This document shows positions 46,418-54,828 of a DNA stretch of 64,000 nt, one piece after another. A model generated the notes under the pieces. It did no database searches. It worked only from the letters and a program-made list of their open reading frames with translations, and was not told where the DNA came from. Numbering within the stretch: the first letter of the stretch is position 1; each line of letters begins with the position of its first letter. The DNA comes from Methanofervidicoccus sp. A16 (GTDB lineage Archaea; AGJL01; Methanococci; Methanococcales; Methanococcaceae), in contig NZ_CP022242.1 of assembly GCF_003351865.1 (NCBI RefSeq), forward strand, positions 496,001 through 560,000, written 5' to 3'. The position numbers and the translations under genes are program-made.

Positions 46418-47641
46418 TTATTTAATAAAATCCTTTATAAAACCTCCAAAAAATTTTTTAAATATTCCCTCTAATACCCTTGAGGGATTGTCCATATCCC
46501 CCTCCCTTACTATATAATCTACAAGTTCTCTCTTCTCGATAAACTCTAAAAGTTTATCTATCATACTGTCATCCATCCTCTTTAAGAGATCTCTGAATTT
46601 AAGTCCAAAGTCGATCTCTCTACCTATCTCCCTTCTCCAGAGTGTGTGGTATCTCTTGAGATACTCCATATCGTATTCTCCATTGAGATACTCCCCTATG
46701 ATCCTCCCACAGATCTTGCCACACTTTGCTCCGTAGTACAATCCCCCTCCACTTAAAGGCTTTACCTGTCCCGCAGCATCTCCAACGAGGAGGAGGTTGT
46801 TTTTAACTGTTTCTTTTGCGTATCCTATAGGAAGGGCACCTACAGAGAACTCCACAGGGACACCATCCTTCAACATCTGGGAAACTACAGGATGATTCTC
46901 TATAAAGTTAATAAGTTTCCTATACCCATCTGATGTATCACATAAACCAACCCTTACCCTGTCCTTTCCCATGGGAATTATCCAGGCGAAGAAATCCTTA
47001 GAGTAGGTTCTATCTAAAAATACGTAGACAAGATCATTGTCAACATCTACATTTACCATCTCAAGTTGTGCCCCAGAAAGTACCTCCCTCCTCATAGGAA
47101 TTCCTGCAGATCTTCCAATACTTGATTTTACCCCATCTGCACCAACTATAACCTTGGGATTTAAATGGTAGTCATCCCCCATAAAACTTACAGATAGAGA
47201 GTATCTCTTTTCCTCCTTAAGGAGGTTCTTGAGATTGAGGAATTTCTCTTTTTTTAATCTATTCTCCTCCTGACAATAGGAAGGTATAACTAGTCTACCA
47301 TAGGCTTTAAGTAGAAAATCAACATTCTTAGAGGCCCTCTTTGCTATGTCTTTATCCATAATCTTCCTTTCAAATACATAGGCCCTGATATCTCTATCTT
47401 CAATTTTTATACATCTATTCTTTGAAAATATATAGGCACCCCTAACTTTGTTCACCACACCTTTCGGATATCCCAACTCCTTAACACCCTCCTTACTAAC
47501 AAGCCCTCCACACTGTAGAGGAACTCCTACAGTACTATGTTCCTCAACAATCAATACCTTATGATGTTTTATATTTTCTCCTGTAATACAACCTACCGGC
47601 CCTCCTCCAACGATAACAACGTCGTATCTATCAAAGTCCAT
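46418..47641 (-). CDS. geranylgeranyl reductase family flavoprotein
   Basis: 407 residues. The FAD-binding opening YDVVIVGGGPVGCITGENI, the QCGGLVSKEGV segment, KVIVGADGVKSSIGR, and LLVGDAAGQVKPLSGGGLYYG define the family. It most likely saturates geranylgeranyl chains of archaeal ether lipids; paralogues with other isoprenoid substrates exist in methanogens. The ATG lies after a weak AACGGGAAACT. Confidence 0.88.
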   Translation of the reverse strand: MDFDRYDVVIVGGGPVGCITGENIKHHKVLIVEEHSTVGVPLQCGGLVSKEGVKELGYPKGVVNKVRGAYIFSKNRCIKIEDRDIRAYVFERKIMDKDIAKRASKNVDFLLKAYGRLVIPSYCQEENRLKKEKFLNLKNLLKEEKRYSLSVSFMGDDYHLNPKVIVGADGVKSSIGRSAGIPMRREVLSGAQLEMVNVDVDNDLVYVFLDRTYSKDFFAWIIPMGKDRVRVGLCDTSDGYRKLINFIENHPVVSQMLKDGVPVEFSVGALPIGYAKETVKNNLLLVGDAAGQVKPLSGGGLYYGAKCGKICGRIIGEYLNGEYDMEYLKRYHTLWRREIGREIDFGLKFRDLLKRMDDSMIDKLLEFIEKRELVDYIVREGDMDNPSRVLEGIFKKFFGGFIKDFIK

Positions 47642-47993
47642 AGTTTCCCGTTCTAAATCCTTATTTTTTATGATGTCTCTAGAGGTTAGATATATTTAGA
47701 TTTTTAAATTCTATTGAAGAATTTGATAAGAAGGAAATAAAAAATAATAATTTTATAATTAATATAAAAAATTAAATTAATAAGTAGATTGAAAAATCTC
47801 ATGGTCATAGGATTATTTAAAAGGAGAAAAAAGTTAATCTCTTATTATTGTCTCCTAAGTACTGAAGAGTTAAATAGAAATCTCTGATAGTTTGTTCTTC
47901 TTAGGTCGTATTTCAGGAAGGTATTCTGGAGATTTTACTTCTTTTTTATATTATAATCATTATTAAAGTTTAATATAAAAGAGCGGTGATCCC
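47642..47993. other. spacer with a family C-like motif
   Basis: No gene is seen. 47830-47875 (minus orientation) has AATCTCTTATTATTGTCTCC and AAGTACTGAAG, resembling family C copies near 62300 and 12550. The ferredoxin promoter is probably the AAAGTTTAATATAAAAG stretch ending about 10 bp before its ribosome binding site. Confidence 0.4.
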
Positions 47994-48155
47994 ATGAAGG
48001 TGTTAGATAGATGTATTGGATGTGGCAACTGTGTTCCATTCTGTCCCTTTGGAGCGATCAGTAGTTATGGAAGGGCTATTATAAGTAGGGATCTATGTAG
48101 AGAGTGTAAATTATGTATTAAATACTGTCCAATAGACGCTATTGTAGATAAATAA
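47994..48155 (+). CDS. 53-residue ferredoxin with two 4Fe-4S motifs
   Basis: A short gene beginning MKVLDRCIGCGNC, with CIGCGNCVPFCPFGAI and CRECKLCIKYCPIDAI, two complete CxxCxxCxxxCP motifs separated by only 16 residues. It is a minimal bacterial-type 2[4Fe-4S] ferredoxin for low-potential electron transfer. The ATG follows a perfect GGTGATCCC. It ends 3 bp before the nuclease gene. Confidence 0.93.
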   Translation: MKVLDRCIGCGNCVPFCPFGAISSYGRAIISRDLCRECKLCIKYCPIDAIVDK

Positions 48156-48158
48156 AAT

Positions 48159-48737
48159 ATGGAAGGTGGAAATATTAGGATCGTCTCCCTTCTATTGATT
48201 ATTCTAATGATTTCAGGATGTCTCACTACCACTTTTCAGGGCGATTATTACGATCCCTATCAATTTATAGAGAGTCATGAGCACTTTGTAGGAGAGGTTG
48301 TTAAAGTTGTAGATGGAGATACTGTATGGGTTAGATGTGAAAATGGAAGTTTATATAAAATAAGAATTCTAGGGATAGATACTCCGGAAATAAATCATAG
48401 AAACAATCCCTATGAGTACTATACCTACGATGGAACTCCTATAACTAACACCACACACTTAAAACTCTGGGGCTACAGGGCAAAGGAGTATGTGGAGAAT
48501 AAGTTAAAGGGTAAAGAAGTTATTGTAGTATTTGATAGGATGTCTCCAAAAAGGGATAGGTATAACAGATATTTGGCTTACATATTTGTAGATGGTAGAG
48601 ATCTTGGGGAGGATTTGATAATAAATGGTTATGCTAGGGTATACTATTCTCAATTTGAACTGTTAGAGAGATACTTGGAGTATGAAAAGTATGCTAAGGA
48701 ACATAGAATAGGAATGTGGAACTACAGTAATACATAA
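48159..48737 (+). CDS. secreted thermonuclease-like (SNase) lipoprotein
   Basis: 192 residues. A hydrophobic N-terminus ends in ISGC, a lipobox-like anchor site. The staphylococcal-nuclease fold follows, with VVKVVDGDTVWVRC, IRILGIDTPEI, LKGKEVIVVFDRMSPKRDRYNRYLAYIFVDG and RVYYS, including the Arg/Asp/Glu residues expected of active enzymes. It is probably attached outside the membrane and degrades nucleic acids. The start has no clear ribosome binding site, so translation may be coupled to the ferredoxin. Confidence 0.85.
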   Translation: MEGGNIRIVSLLLIILMISGCLTTTFQGDYYDPYQFIESHEHFVGEVVKVVDGDTVWVRCENGSLYKIRILGIDTPEINHRNNPYEYYTYDGTPITNTTHLKLWGYRAKEYVENKLKGKEVIVVFDRMSPKRDRYNRYLAYIFVDGRDLGEDLIINGYARVYYSQFELLERYLEYEKYAKEHRIGMWNYSNT

Positions 48738-48749
48738 AAGGTGGGAATG

Positions 48750-49661
48750 ATGAAGTGCAAATTCTGTAAAGGGGAGGTATATATTAAACTTCACCATCCA
48801 AAGATGTATCTCTGTAGGGAGCATTTTATAGAATACTTTGAAAGAAAGGTTAGAAGGACTATCGATAGATACAAACTTTTAAAGGAGGATGAAAGAATAT
48901 TAGTTGCTTTAAGTGGTGGAAAAGACTCTGCAGTTCTCTCCTACGTACTTAAAAAGTTAAACTATCCTATCCAGTGTCTCTATATCAACCTTGGAATTGG
49001 AAAATACTCTGACAGATGTGAGGAGTATGCTAAAAAACAATGTGAAGTGATAGACGCTCCTCTTCATGTAGTTAGAATTAGGGAACTTTTAGGGGCTGGA
49101 GTTGGCGAACTTAGAACTTCCCGTCCTACATGTTCCTACTGTGGAACTACAAAGAGGTATATATCCAACAAGTTTGCCTATGATAACAACTTTGATGTTG
49201 TGGTTACAGGGCATAACTTAGATGATGAGGCATCTTTTATTTTTGGCAATATACTTAACTGGAGTACTCAATATCTTGCTAAACAGGGTCCTATCCTTCC
49301 CGGTGAAGGTAAATTTGTAAAGAGAGTTAAACCACTCTATGAGATCACAGAGAGGGAAATTGTTGCATATGCCTCAGCAGTTGGGATAGAGTATGTAACT
49401 GATAAATGTCCCTATTCAAAGGGGGCCATTACACTGAAATATAAGGAGGTTATTAATCAGTTGGAAGAAATGAGACCTGGAACAAAGATAAAGTTTGTGA
49501 GGGGATTTCTAAAGAAGAGGTGTCTCTTTGAGGGAGAGGTTGAAAGGGGAGAGATTAAAGAGTGTAAGGTCTGTGATATGCCCTCAGGTGGAGAGGTATG
49601 TTCATTCTGCCGTATTTGGGGTCTTAGGGAGGTTGTTGATTTAGTGAAGGGATGTAAATAG
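48750..49661 (+). CDS. TtuA/Ncs6-type tRNA 2-thiolation enzyme
   Basis: About 304 residues from ATG 48750, after GGTGGG; a GTG at 48741 is also in frame. An N-terminal zinc ribbon (CKFC...LCREH) precedes the PP-loop SGGKDSAVLSY. The cluster-binding cysteine in CSYCGTTKR, GHNLDDEA, DKCPYS and a C-terminal second zinc site (CKVCDMPSGGEVCSFC) follow. It matches the TIGR00269 family that thiolates tRNA uridines, using an Fe-S cluster. Confidence 0.88.
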   Translation: MKCKFCKGEVYIKLHHPKMYLCREHFIEYFERKVRRTIDRYKLLKEDERILVALSGGKDSAVLSYVLKKLNYPIQCLYINLGIGKYSDRCEEYAKKQCEVIDAPLHVVRIRELLGAGVGELRTSRPTCSYCGTTKRYISNKFAYDNNFDVVVTGHNLDDEASFIFGNILNWSTQYLAKQGPILPGEGKFVKRVKPLYEITEREIVAYASAVGIEYVTDKCPYSKGAITLKYKEVINQLEEMRPGTKIKFVRGFLKKRCLFEGEVERGEIKECKVCDMPSGGEVCSFCRIWGLREVVDLVKGCK

Positions 49662-49914
49662 AAATGGAAAATATTAGAAACAGAAAAAAGAGATTATTTT
49701 TCAGAGTATATAATCAAGGACATAACATTTTAAACCAATTAAAAACAAAAATTAATAAATAAAAAATAACTAAAAATAATAAGAGATAAATAAAAATTAT
49801 TTAGAGTATCATCCCACTACCTAGTGTCTAGTGTATGTCTAGAAATATTGATAGAATTACTTATCTGTACTATTTCTTACACTTATTTTTATTTCATATA
49901 TTATCTATTTCTAT
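49662..49914. other. spacer with a family C copy
   Basis: 49795-49875 (minus orientation) reads ATCATCCCACTACC, then TAGTGTCTAGTG, matching the family C motif. No gene is seen. Confidence 0.4.
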
Positions 49915-49923
49915 TAAATTATA

Positions 49924-50147
49924 ACCCTATTCCCATCAAAGTAATAATTTGAATAATAAAAATATATAATAAAAAAGTAATAAAATTAATAATAGCAACC
50001 TGTGAGGAAGGATCTGTTCCACTTCTATAGCATCTTATAGTATCCCAGGAAGGGATCATTTATCTCTTATTAATACCTTACTTATACTTTTTATTATTAT
50101 CTTTATAATTATTGTTCTTATCAGAATTTTTTTAATGGAAATAAGGT
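49924..50147 (+). mobile_element. MITE-like element, family A, with 9 bp target duplication
   Basis: 224 bp from ACCCTATTCCCATCAAAG to TTAATGGAAATAAGGT, with the family A core AATAGCAACCTGTGAGGAAG and CTATAGCATCTTATAG. Exact TAAATTATA copies flank it (49915-49923 and 50148-50156). It is the cleanest single copy of family A here. Confidence 0.85.
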
Positions 50148-50378
50148 TAAATTATAATAATATATTATTTTTATCTCAATCTTCTAATTCCTTCATGGTT
50201 GTTATTTTAGTTATAAAATAAAATTAAATTATTTTTTATATTTGGATCCTTATGAATCTTTATTTTTTTACAATAAATTTTTCTTCTATATCCTGAACTT
50301 GTTAAACTTCTTAAGTTTGGGTCTTCAATATTAGATTTTAAGATATTAATGCTTCTGTCTAATATTCTGTTCATAATC

Positions 50379-50396
50379 TATGAATAATTATTCATA
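50379..50396. promoter_or_regulatory. perfect 18 bp palindrome upstream of the secreted phosphoesterase promoter
   Basis: TATGAATAATTATTCATA is its own reverse complement. It ends just before the TATA box at about 50405-50413 (TTTTATATA), where a regulator could block or recruit TFB. Confidence 0.55.
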
Positions 50397-50404
50397 ATAG
50401 TTAA

Positions 50405-50413
50405 TTTTATATA
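50405..50413 (+). promoter_or_regulatory. TATA box of the secreted phosphoesterase gene
   Basis: TTTTATATA lies between the two inverted repeats and would place the start site near 50437, giving a leader of about 58 nt. Confidence 0.5.
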
Positions 50414-50436
50414 CTAGATGTGAGCACCATAATTTT

Positions 50437-50456
50437 CTGTGGACATAGATCCACAG
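50437..50456 (+). promoter_or_regulatory. 7+6+7 inverted repeat at the start of the leader
   Basis: CTGTGGA and TCCACAG flank CATAGA. The position fits the first 20 nt of the transcript, so it may be an operator or a 5' hairpin protecting the mRNA. Confidence 0.5.
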
Positions 50457-50494
50457 TTAGATATCTAATGAATTAAAATAAGGTAGGTGAAGGT

Positions 50495-53400
50495 ATGAAT
50501 AGGAATATATTACTAATTTTGCTATTGGGTATCTTATCTCTAGCAGTATGCTATGGGGATGAGGTAAATATCGCATACGTCCATGAACACTTTGATTCTC
50601 TACTGAAATCTAAAGATGAAGTTAATGTCACAGGTATTGTCACGGCAAAATTTAGCGATAAGTTAATAGTAATCCAAGACGATACGGCAGGTATCTGGTT
50701 ATATAATAGTGGTGGTGTATTCTCAGATGTGGAGGTTGGAGATGAAATAAACGTTGTAGGGACATTGGATAAATATAAAGGATTAAGGGAGATAGTATCT
50801 ACCAAAGTAGTCATACTAAGCCACAATAACAAATTACCAGATCCAAAGGTTGTTCAAATTAAGGATATAAACAATGAAAGTTTAATGGGAACTTTAATAA
50901 AATTGTATAAAGTTGAGGCTACACATGTAGATGGTAAAAAATTCAAAGTTGCAGATGCAACTGGAGAAATCGGAGGATATATCAAATACAGTGATAACAA
51001 CCCATTAAATACTGGAGACTTCGTAGATCTTATATCCGTTGTAGGATGCTATGACAATATACAGGTAAATCCAAGAAGTGATGAGGATATTACAATATAT
51101 CCTAAAACAGAGGCAGTAATAGACATATCCTTAGGAAAGGTAACCTTCAAAAACAATAAAACATTGAGATTCAGTTACGGTATTGGAAGCGGTGCATTCT
51201 ATAAGGATGGAATAATCTACGCCATTACAGATAGGGGACCAAACATCGATGTTGATGATACAGAGAAGATATTAGGAGTGGATGCAGAGGAGGAGTATAA
51301 TTTAAGTGAAGATGGAAAGATATTCCCAATTCCAGACTACACTCCAACGATATTCTTAATAAATGCCTCAAACTATGAGATAATCGGAAATATTACCTTA
51401 AAAGATAAATATGGAAATAAAATTACAGGATTGACAAATCCAATTCCTTCGACAGAGTTGGCATACGACAGTAACTTTAATCTATTGGATCACGATCCAA
51501 ATGGAATTGATTCTGAAGCAATAGTAGTACTATCAAATGGAAGTTTCTGGATAGGTGAAGAATACAGTCCAAGTATACTATTAGTTGCTCCTGATGGAAG
51601 AATAATTAAAAGAATAGTTCCTGAAGGGCTAGAAAAGTACTATGTCAATGCAACCTATGATGTAGTTGGAGGATTGCCATCTATTATTGCTAAGAGACAC
51701 TTAAATAGAGGTATTGAGGCACTTGCTCTATCTCCTGATGAAAAGTATCTATACTTCGCACTTCAGAGCCCAATAGACAACCCTAATAATAAAAACTATA
51801 AAAAATCAAGGATCATTAGGCTGTTTAAATACGATTTAAATAATGAAAAGGTTGTAGGAGAGTATGTATATACTTTAGATACTCCTGAAACCTTCAAACT
51901 GGATAATACCGACAAACAAAAGAAGGTAAAATTAAGTGAAATGGTCTGTGTAGGCGACGATGAACTCATTGTATTGGAAAGAGTATCTGCAACTACAAAA
52001 TTGTACTATGTAAAATTAAATGGAACGAACATATACAATACAAAATGGGACGATGAAGATACCCAACCATGTTTAGATGAATTGAAGGTAGAAGAGTTAA
52101 AGGACTACAACATAACTCCTCTCCAGAAAATATTGGTATTTGACAATGGAGAATCTAAAATAATATTGCCTAAAAAAATAGAGGGAATTGCAAGGGATGG
52201 AAATACCTTATACCTATTAAATGACAATGACTTTGAAATAGAGGGGGATAAATCCACAATTTCAAAGATAAGGATTAAAATACCAAAAACCAATATCTCC
52301 CAAAACTACGGAAGTATTTTCTTTATACATCTCGCAGATATTCACATCTGTGATGACGATGAAGTTAATGAAGTATTTGGAGGTACAGTACCTCCTGTAA
52401 CTACAACAGAAGAGGCAGTTGAAGAGGTAATAAGATTCCAACCTGAGGTAGTTGTACAGACTGGAGATATAGTAGCACTGGCAGATAGGTACGATCTAGA
52501 TACTGATGAAAGATGGTATAAGTTGGTAAATGCTACAATATATACGCCTATAAATAAGACAGCAGGTATTCCATTCCTATTTGCACCTGGAAACCATGAT
52601 CCAGCAGGAATTACATTGGATAATGTAGATAAATCTGATCCTAGATACGGCGACGGATTACTTCTAAAGTATCTATTAAGTGATAAAGGTAAAACATACT
52701 ACTCCTATGACTATGGAAATTACCACTTTGTAGTCATAGATCCTGTGGAAACAGAAGAAAGTGGATACAGAGCGGTTAGATTACCTAGAGAGCAGTTAGA
52801 ATGGTTAAGAAGTGATTTAGAAAAGAACAGTGATAAGTTTATCATCATAAGTTATCACCAACCATTAGGTTCCTGGGAAGATGAATACTATAATGAGTTT
52901 TTGGATATAGTTTCCCAATACAACGGCCATATATTACTCATTGCTGGACATACTCATGACAATAGAATAATGACTATAAACGGAGTTCCTGAGCATCAGG
53001 GAGGGGCAGTTTGTGGAGATTGGTGGCAAACTGGTAAAACTCCTGATGGTAATCCAATAGGGTATACCATATACTATATAGAAAATGGTACTATCTACAG
53101 ATTCTACAAAGGTATTGGATATACACAGCAGATCAATTTACTCTCCCCAAGGGACGTTGTATTAAATGGTACAACTCCAATTGAATTGAATGTATATTAC
53201 GAAAACAAAACCATAGTTAATATAACCTATAAGATAGACAATGAAGGAACATTACATCCTCTAAACTTTACTCTGATCAACGTTACAAAAACATGGTGGT
53301 ACAACGCCAAGGGCGATGTAATCATAACTCCTGATATGTTAGACGACAGAAAACACAATATAACAATAATCGTCACAGCAAAGGATGGTAGTACCTTTAA

Positions 53401-54763
53401 CAGAACATTCCACTACAAATTCTCAAATAATACCATAATGAAGATCGCAGAGATAATTAATGATACTAACTTTAATGACTACTATGGATTATTTACAACA
53501 ATAAATGGAACTATATCAATGGTTACACGTAATGGGAACCTACTTCAAATTGTAGATGATTCAGGGGATATAATAATATGGGCAGGGGACTGTAAACATG
53601 ATAACTTCACAAAAGGGCAGAAAGTGATACTAAGGGGACAAATAACTCAGTTTAAAGGTACTAAGGAACTGAAGTTAATAAGTGGTTCCGATGTGATAGT
53701 ATATGGGTTCGAAAATATATCCGTAAGATTGATAGTTCTCCCAAATATTGAAACTGCCTACAAAAACTTCAGTGCCTTAAAAAATAAATACGTTGAAGTA
53801 AAGGGAGTTGTAACTGCAGTATTTGGAGATTTAGTGGCTATTCAAGATGATACCAGAGGTATTGAGTTATGGTTAGGAGAAATAAACCACGGTCCTATTA
53901 ACTTAGGAGATGTAGTAACTGTAAGGGGACAGTTGACAACATACAACAACATGATAGAGATCGTTGTAGGAAGGGAGGAAGATCTAATAATAAATGGAAG
54001 TGCACCAATACCTGATCCAAAGGAAATTACTATCAACGAGATCCCAGAGAACCTAGGAAACTTGGTTATAGTAAAGGGCCTAACTGTAGAATCAGTGGAC
54101 GATAGAAAGATAGTTGTAAGTGATGGAACAAATACAACAGTACTATACTGTAAGATGGCAGGTTTCAATCCTTCAAGTATTGTGAAGGTGGGAGATAAAA
54201 TAGGTGTAGTGGGAATAGCACATCTCTATAAACAATACTATGAAATACTTCCGAGAAGTAAAGAAGATATAATATTCTCAACAACTGGTAACGGTAGAAT
54301 CATCACCCTCAATAAAGGCTGGAACGCTATCTCAATACCTCACAGGGCAAACATATCCTTCAGTGATCCAGAGACTGTAACATCCATAATAACCTACTAC
54401 AACAACACCTGGCATAACAAAACCAACTTAGAACCACTCTACGGATACTACATCTACTGCCACAACGACACCTACATGTACATACAATACATCACCCCAG
54501 AGAAACCTACAGCACCACCTGTGAGAGATGTATACAAAGGCTGGAACCTCGTTGGAGTAAATCCAGGAAAGAATGATATCAATGGAGTAAGAGTGATAGA
54601 CTTCGTACTACCTGTAGAGGACTCATGGATAATGATACTTGATCTCGATGGAAACCTCTATACTAAAAATGACAACCTCTTCAATGTGCTACTTTACCCA
54701 TACGAAGTCTATTGGATGTACTGTAAAGAGGATGATATGTTAGCTGGAAGGAATCTATATTAA
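50495..54763 (+). CDS. 1,422-residue secreted protein: phytase-like esterase plus calcineurin-like phosphoesterase with OB folds
   Basis: A signal peptide (about 1-22) is followed by two OB-fold units (about 25-200). An esterase-like/phytase-like domain follows (about 205-600: AITDRGPNIDVDD, FWIGEEYSPSILLVAPDG, RGIEALALSPDEKYLYFALQ). A metallophosphoesterase comes next, with ADIH near 613, QTGDI near 654, PGNHDPAG near 699, SYHQP near 787 and AGHTHDNR near 817. Three further OB folds occupy about 975-1260, and two KGWN-type repeats lie at the C-terminus. The combination suggests extracellular release of phosphate from organophosphates or nucleic acids. The ATG follows GGTGAAGGT. Confidence 0.88.
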   Translation: MNRNILLILLLGILSLAVCYGDEVNIAYVHEHFDSLLKSKDEVNVTGIVTAKFSDKLIVIQDDTAGIWLYNSGGVFSDVEVGDEINVVGTLDKYKGLREIVSTKVVILSHNNKLPDPKVVQIKDINNESLMGTLIKLYKVEATHVDGKKFKVADATGEIGGYIKYSDNNPLNTGDFVDLISVVGCYDNIQVNPRSDEDITIYPKTEAVIDISLGKVTFKNNKTLRFSYGIGSGAFYKDGIIYAITDRGPNIDVDDTEKILGVDAEEEYNLSEDGKIFPIPDYTPTIFLINASNYEIIGNITLKDKYGNKITGLTNPIPSTELAYDSNFNLLDHDPNGIDSEAIVVLSNGSFWIGEEYSPSILLVAPDGRIIKRIVPEGLEKYYVNATYDVVGGLPSIIAKRHLNRGIEALALSPDEKYLYFALQSPIDNPNNKNYKKSRIIRLFKYDLNNEKVVGEYVYTLDTPETFKLDNTDKQKKVKLSEMVCVGDDELIVLERVSATTKLYYVKLNGTNIYNTKWDDEDTQPCLDELKVEELKDYNITPLQKILVFDNGESKIILPKKIEGIARDGNTLYLLNDNDFEIEGDKSTISKIRIKIPKTNISQNYGSIFFIHLADIHICDDDEVNEVFGGTVPPVTTTEEAVEEVIRFQPEVVVQTGDIVALADRYDLDTDERWYKLVNATIYTPINKTAGIPFLFAPGNHDPAGITLDNVDKSDPRYGDGLLLKYLLSDKGKTYYSYDYGNYHFVVIDPVETEESGYRAVRLPREQLEWLRSDLEKNSDKFIIISYHQPLGSWEDEYYNEFLDIVSQYNGHILLIAGHTHDNRIMTINGVPEHQGGAVCGDWWQTGKTPDGNPIGYTIYYIENGTIYRFYKGIGYTQQINLLSPRDVVLNGTTPIELNVYYENKTIVNITYKIDNEGTLHPLNFTLINVTKTWWYNAKGDVIITPDMLDDRKHNITIIVTAKDGSTFNRTFHYKFSNNTIMKIAEIINDTNFNDYYGLFTTINGTISMVTRNGNLLQIVDDSGDIIIWAGDCKHDNFTKGQKVILRGQITQFKGTKELKLISGSDVIVYGFENISVRLIVLPNIETAYKNFSALKNKYVEVKGVVTAVFGDLVAIQDDTRGIELWLGEINHGPINLGDVVTVRGQLTTYNNMIEIVVGREEDLIINGSAPIPDPKEITINEIPENLGNLVIVKGLTVESVDDRKIVVSDGTNTTVLYCKMAGFNPSSIVKVGDKIGVVGIAHLYKQYYEILPRSKEDIIFSTTGNGRIITLNKGWNAISIPHRANISFSDPETVTSIITYYNNTWHNKTNLEPLYGYYIYCHNDTYMYIQYITPEKPTAPPVRDVYKGWNLVGVNPGKNDINGVRVIDFVLPVEDSWIMILDLDGNLYTKNDNLFNVLLYPYEVYWMYCKEDDMLAGRNLY

Positions 54764-54828
54764 ATCCTTCTACTTCTACTATCCCTTATTTTTTTAATAA
54801 CTTTTTAAACAATTACTACGGTGATTTT

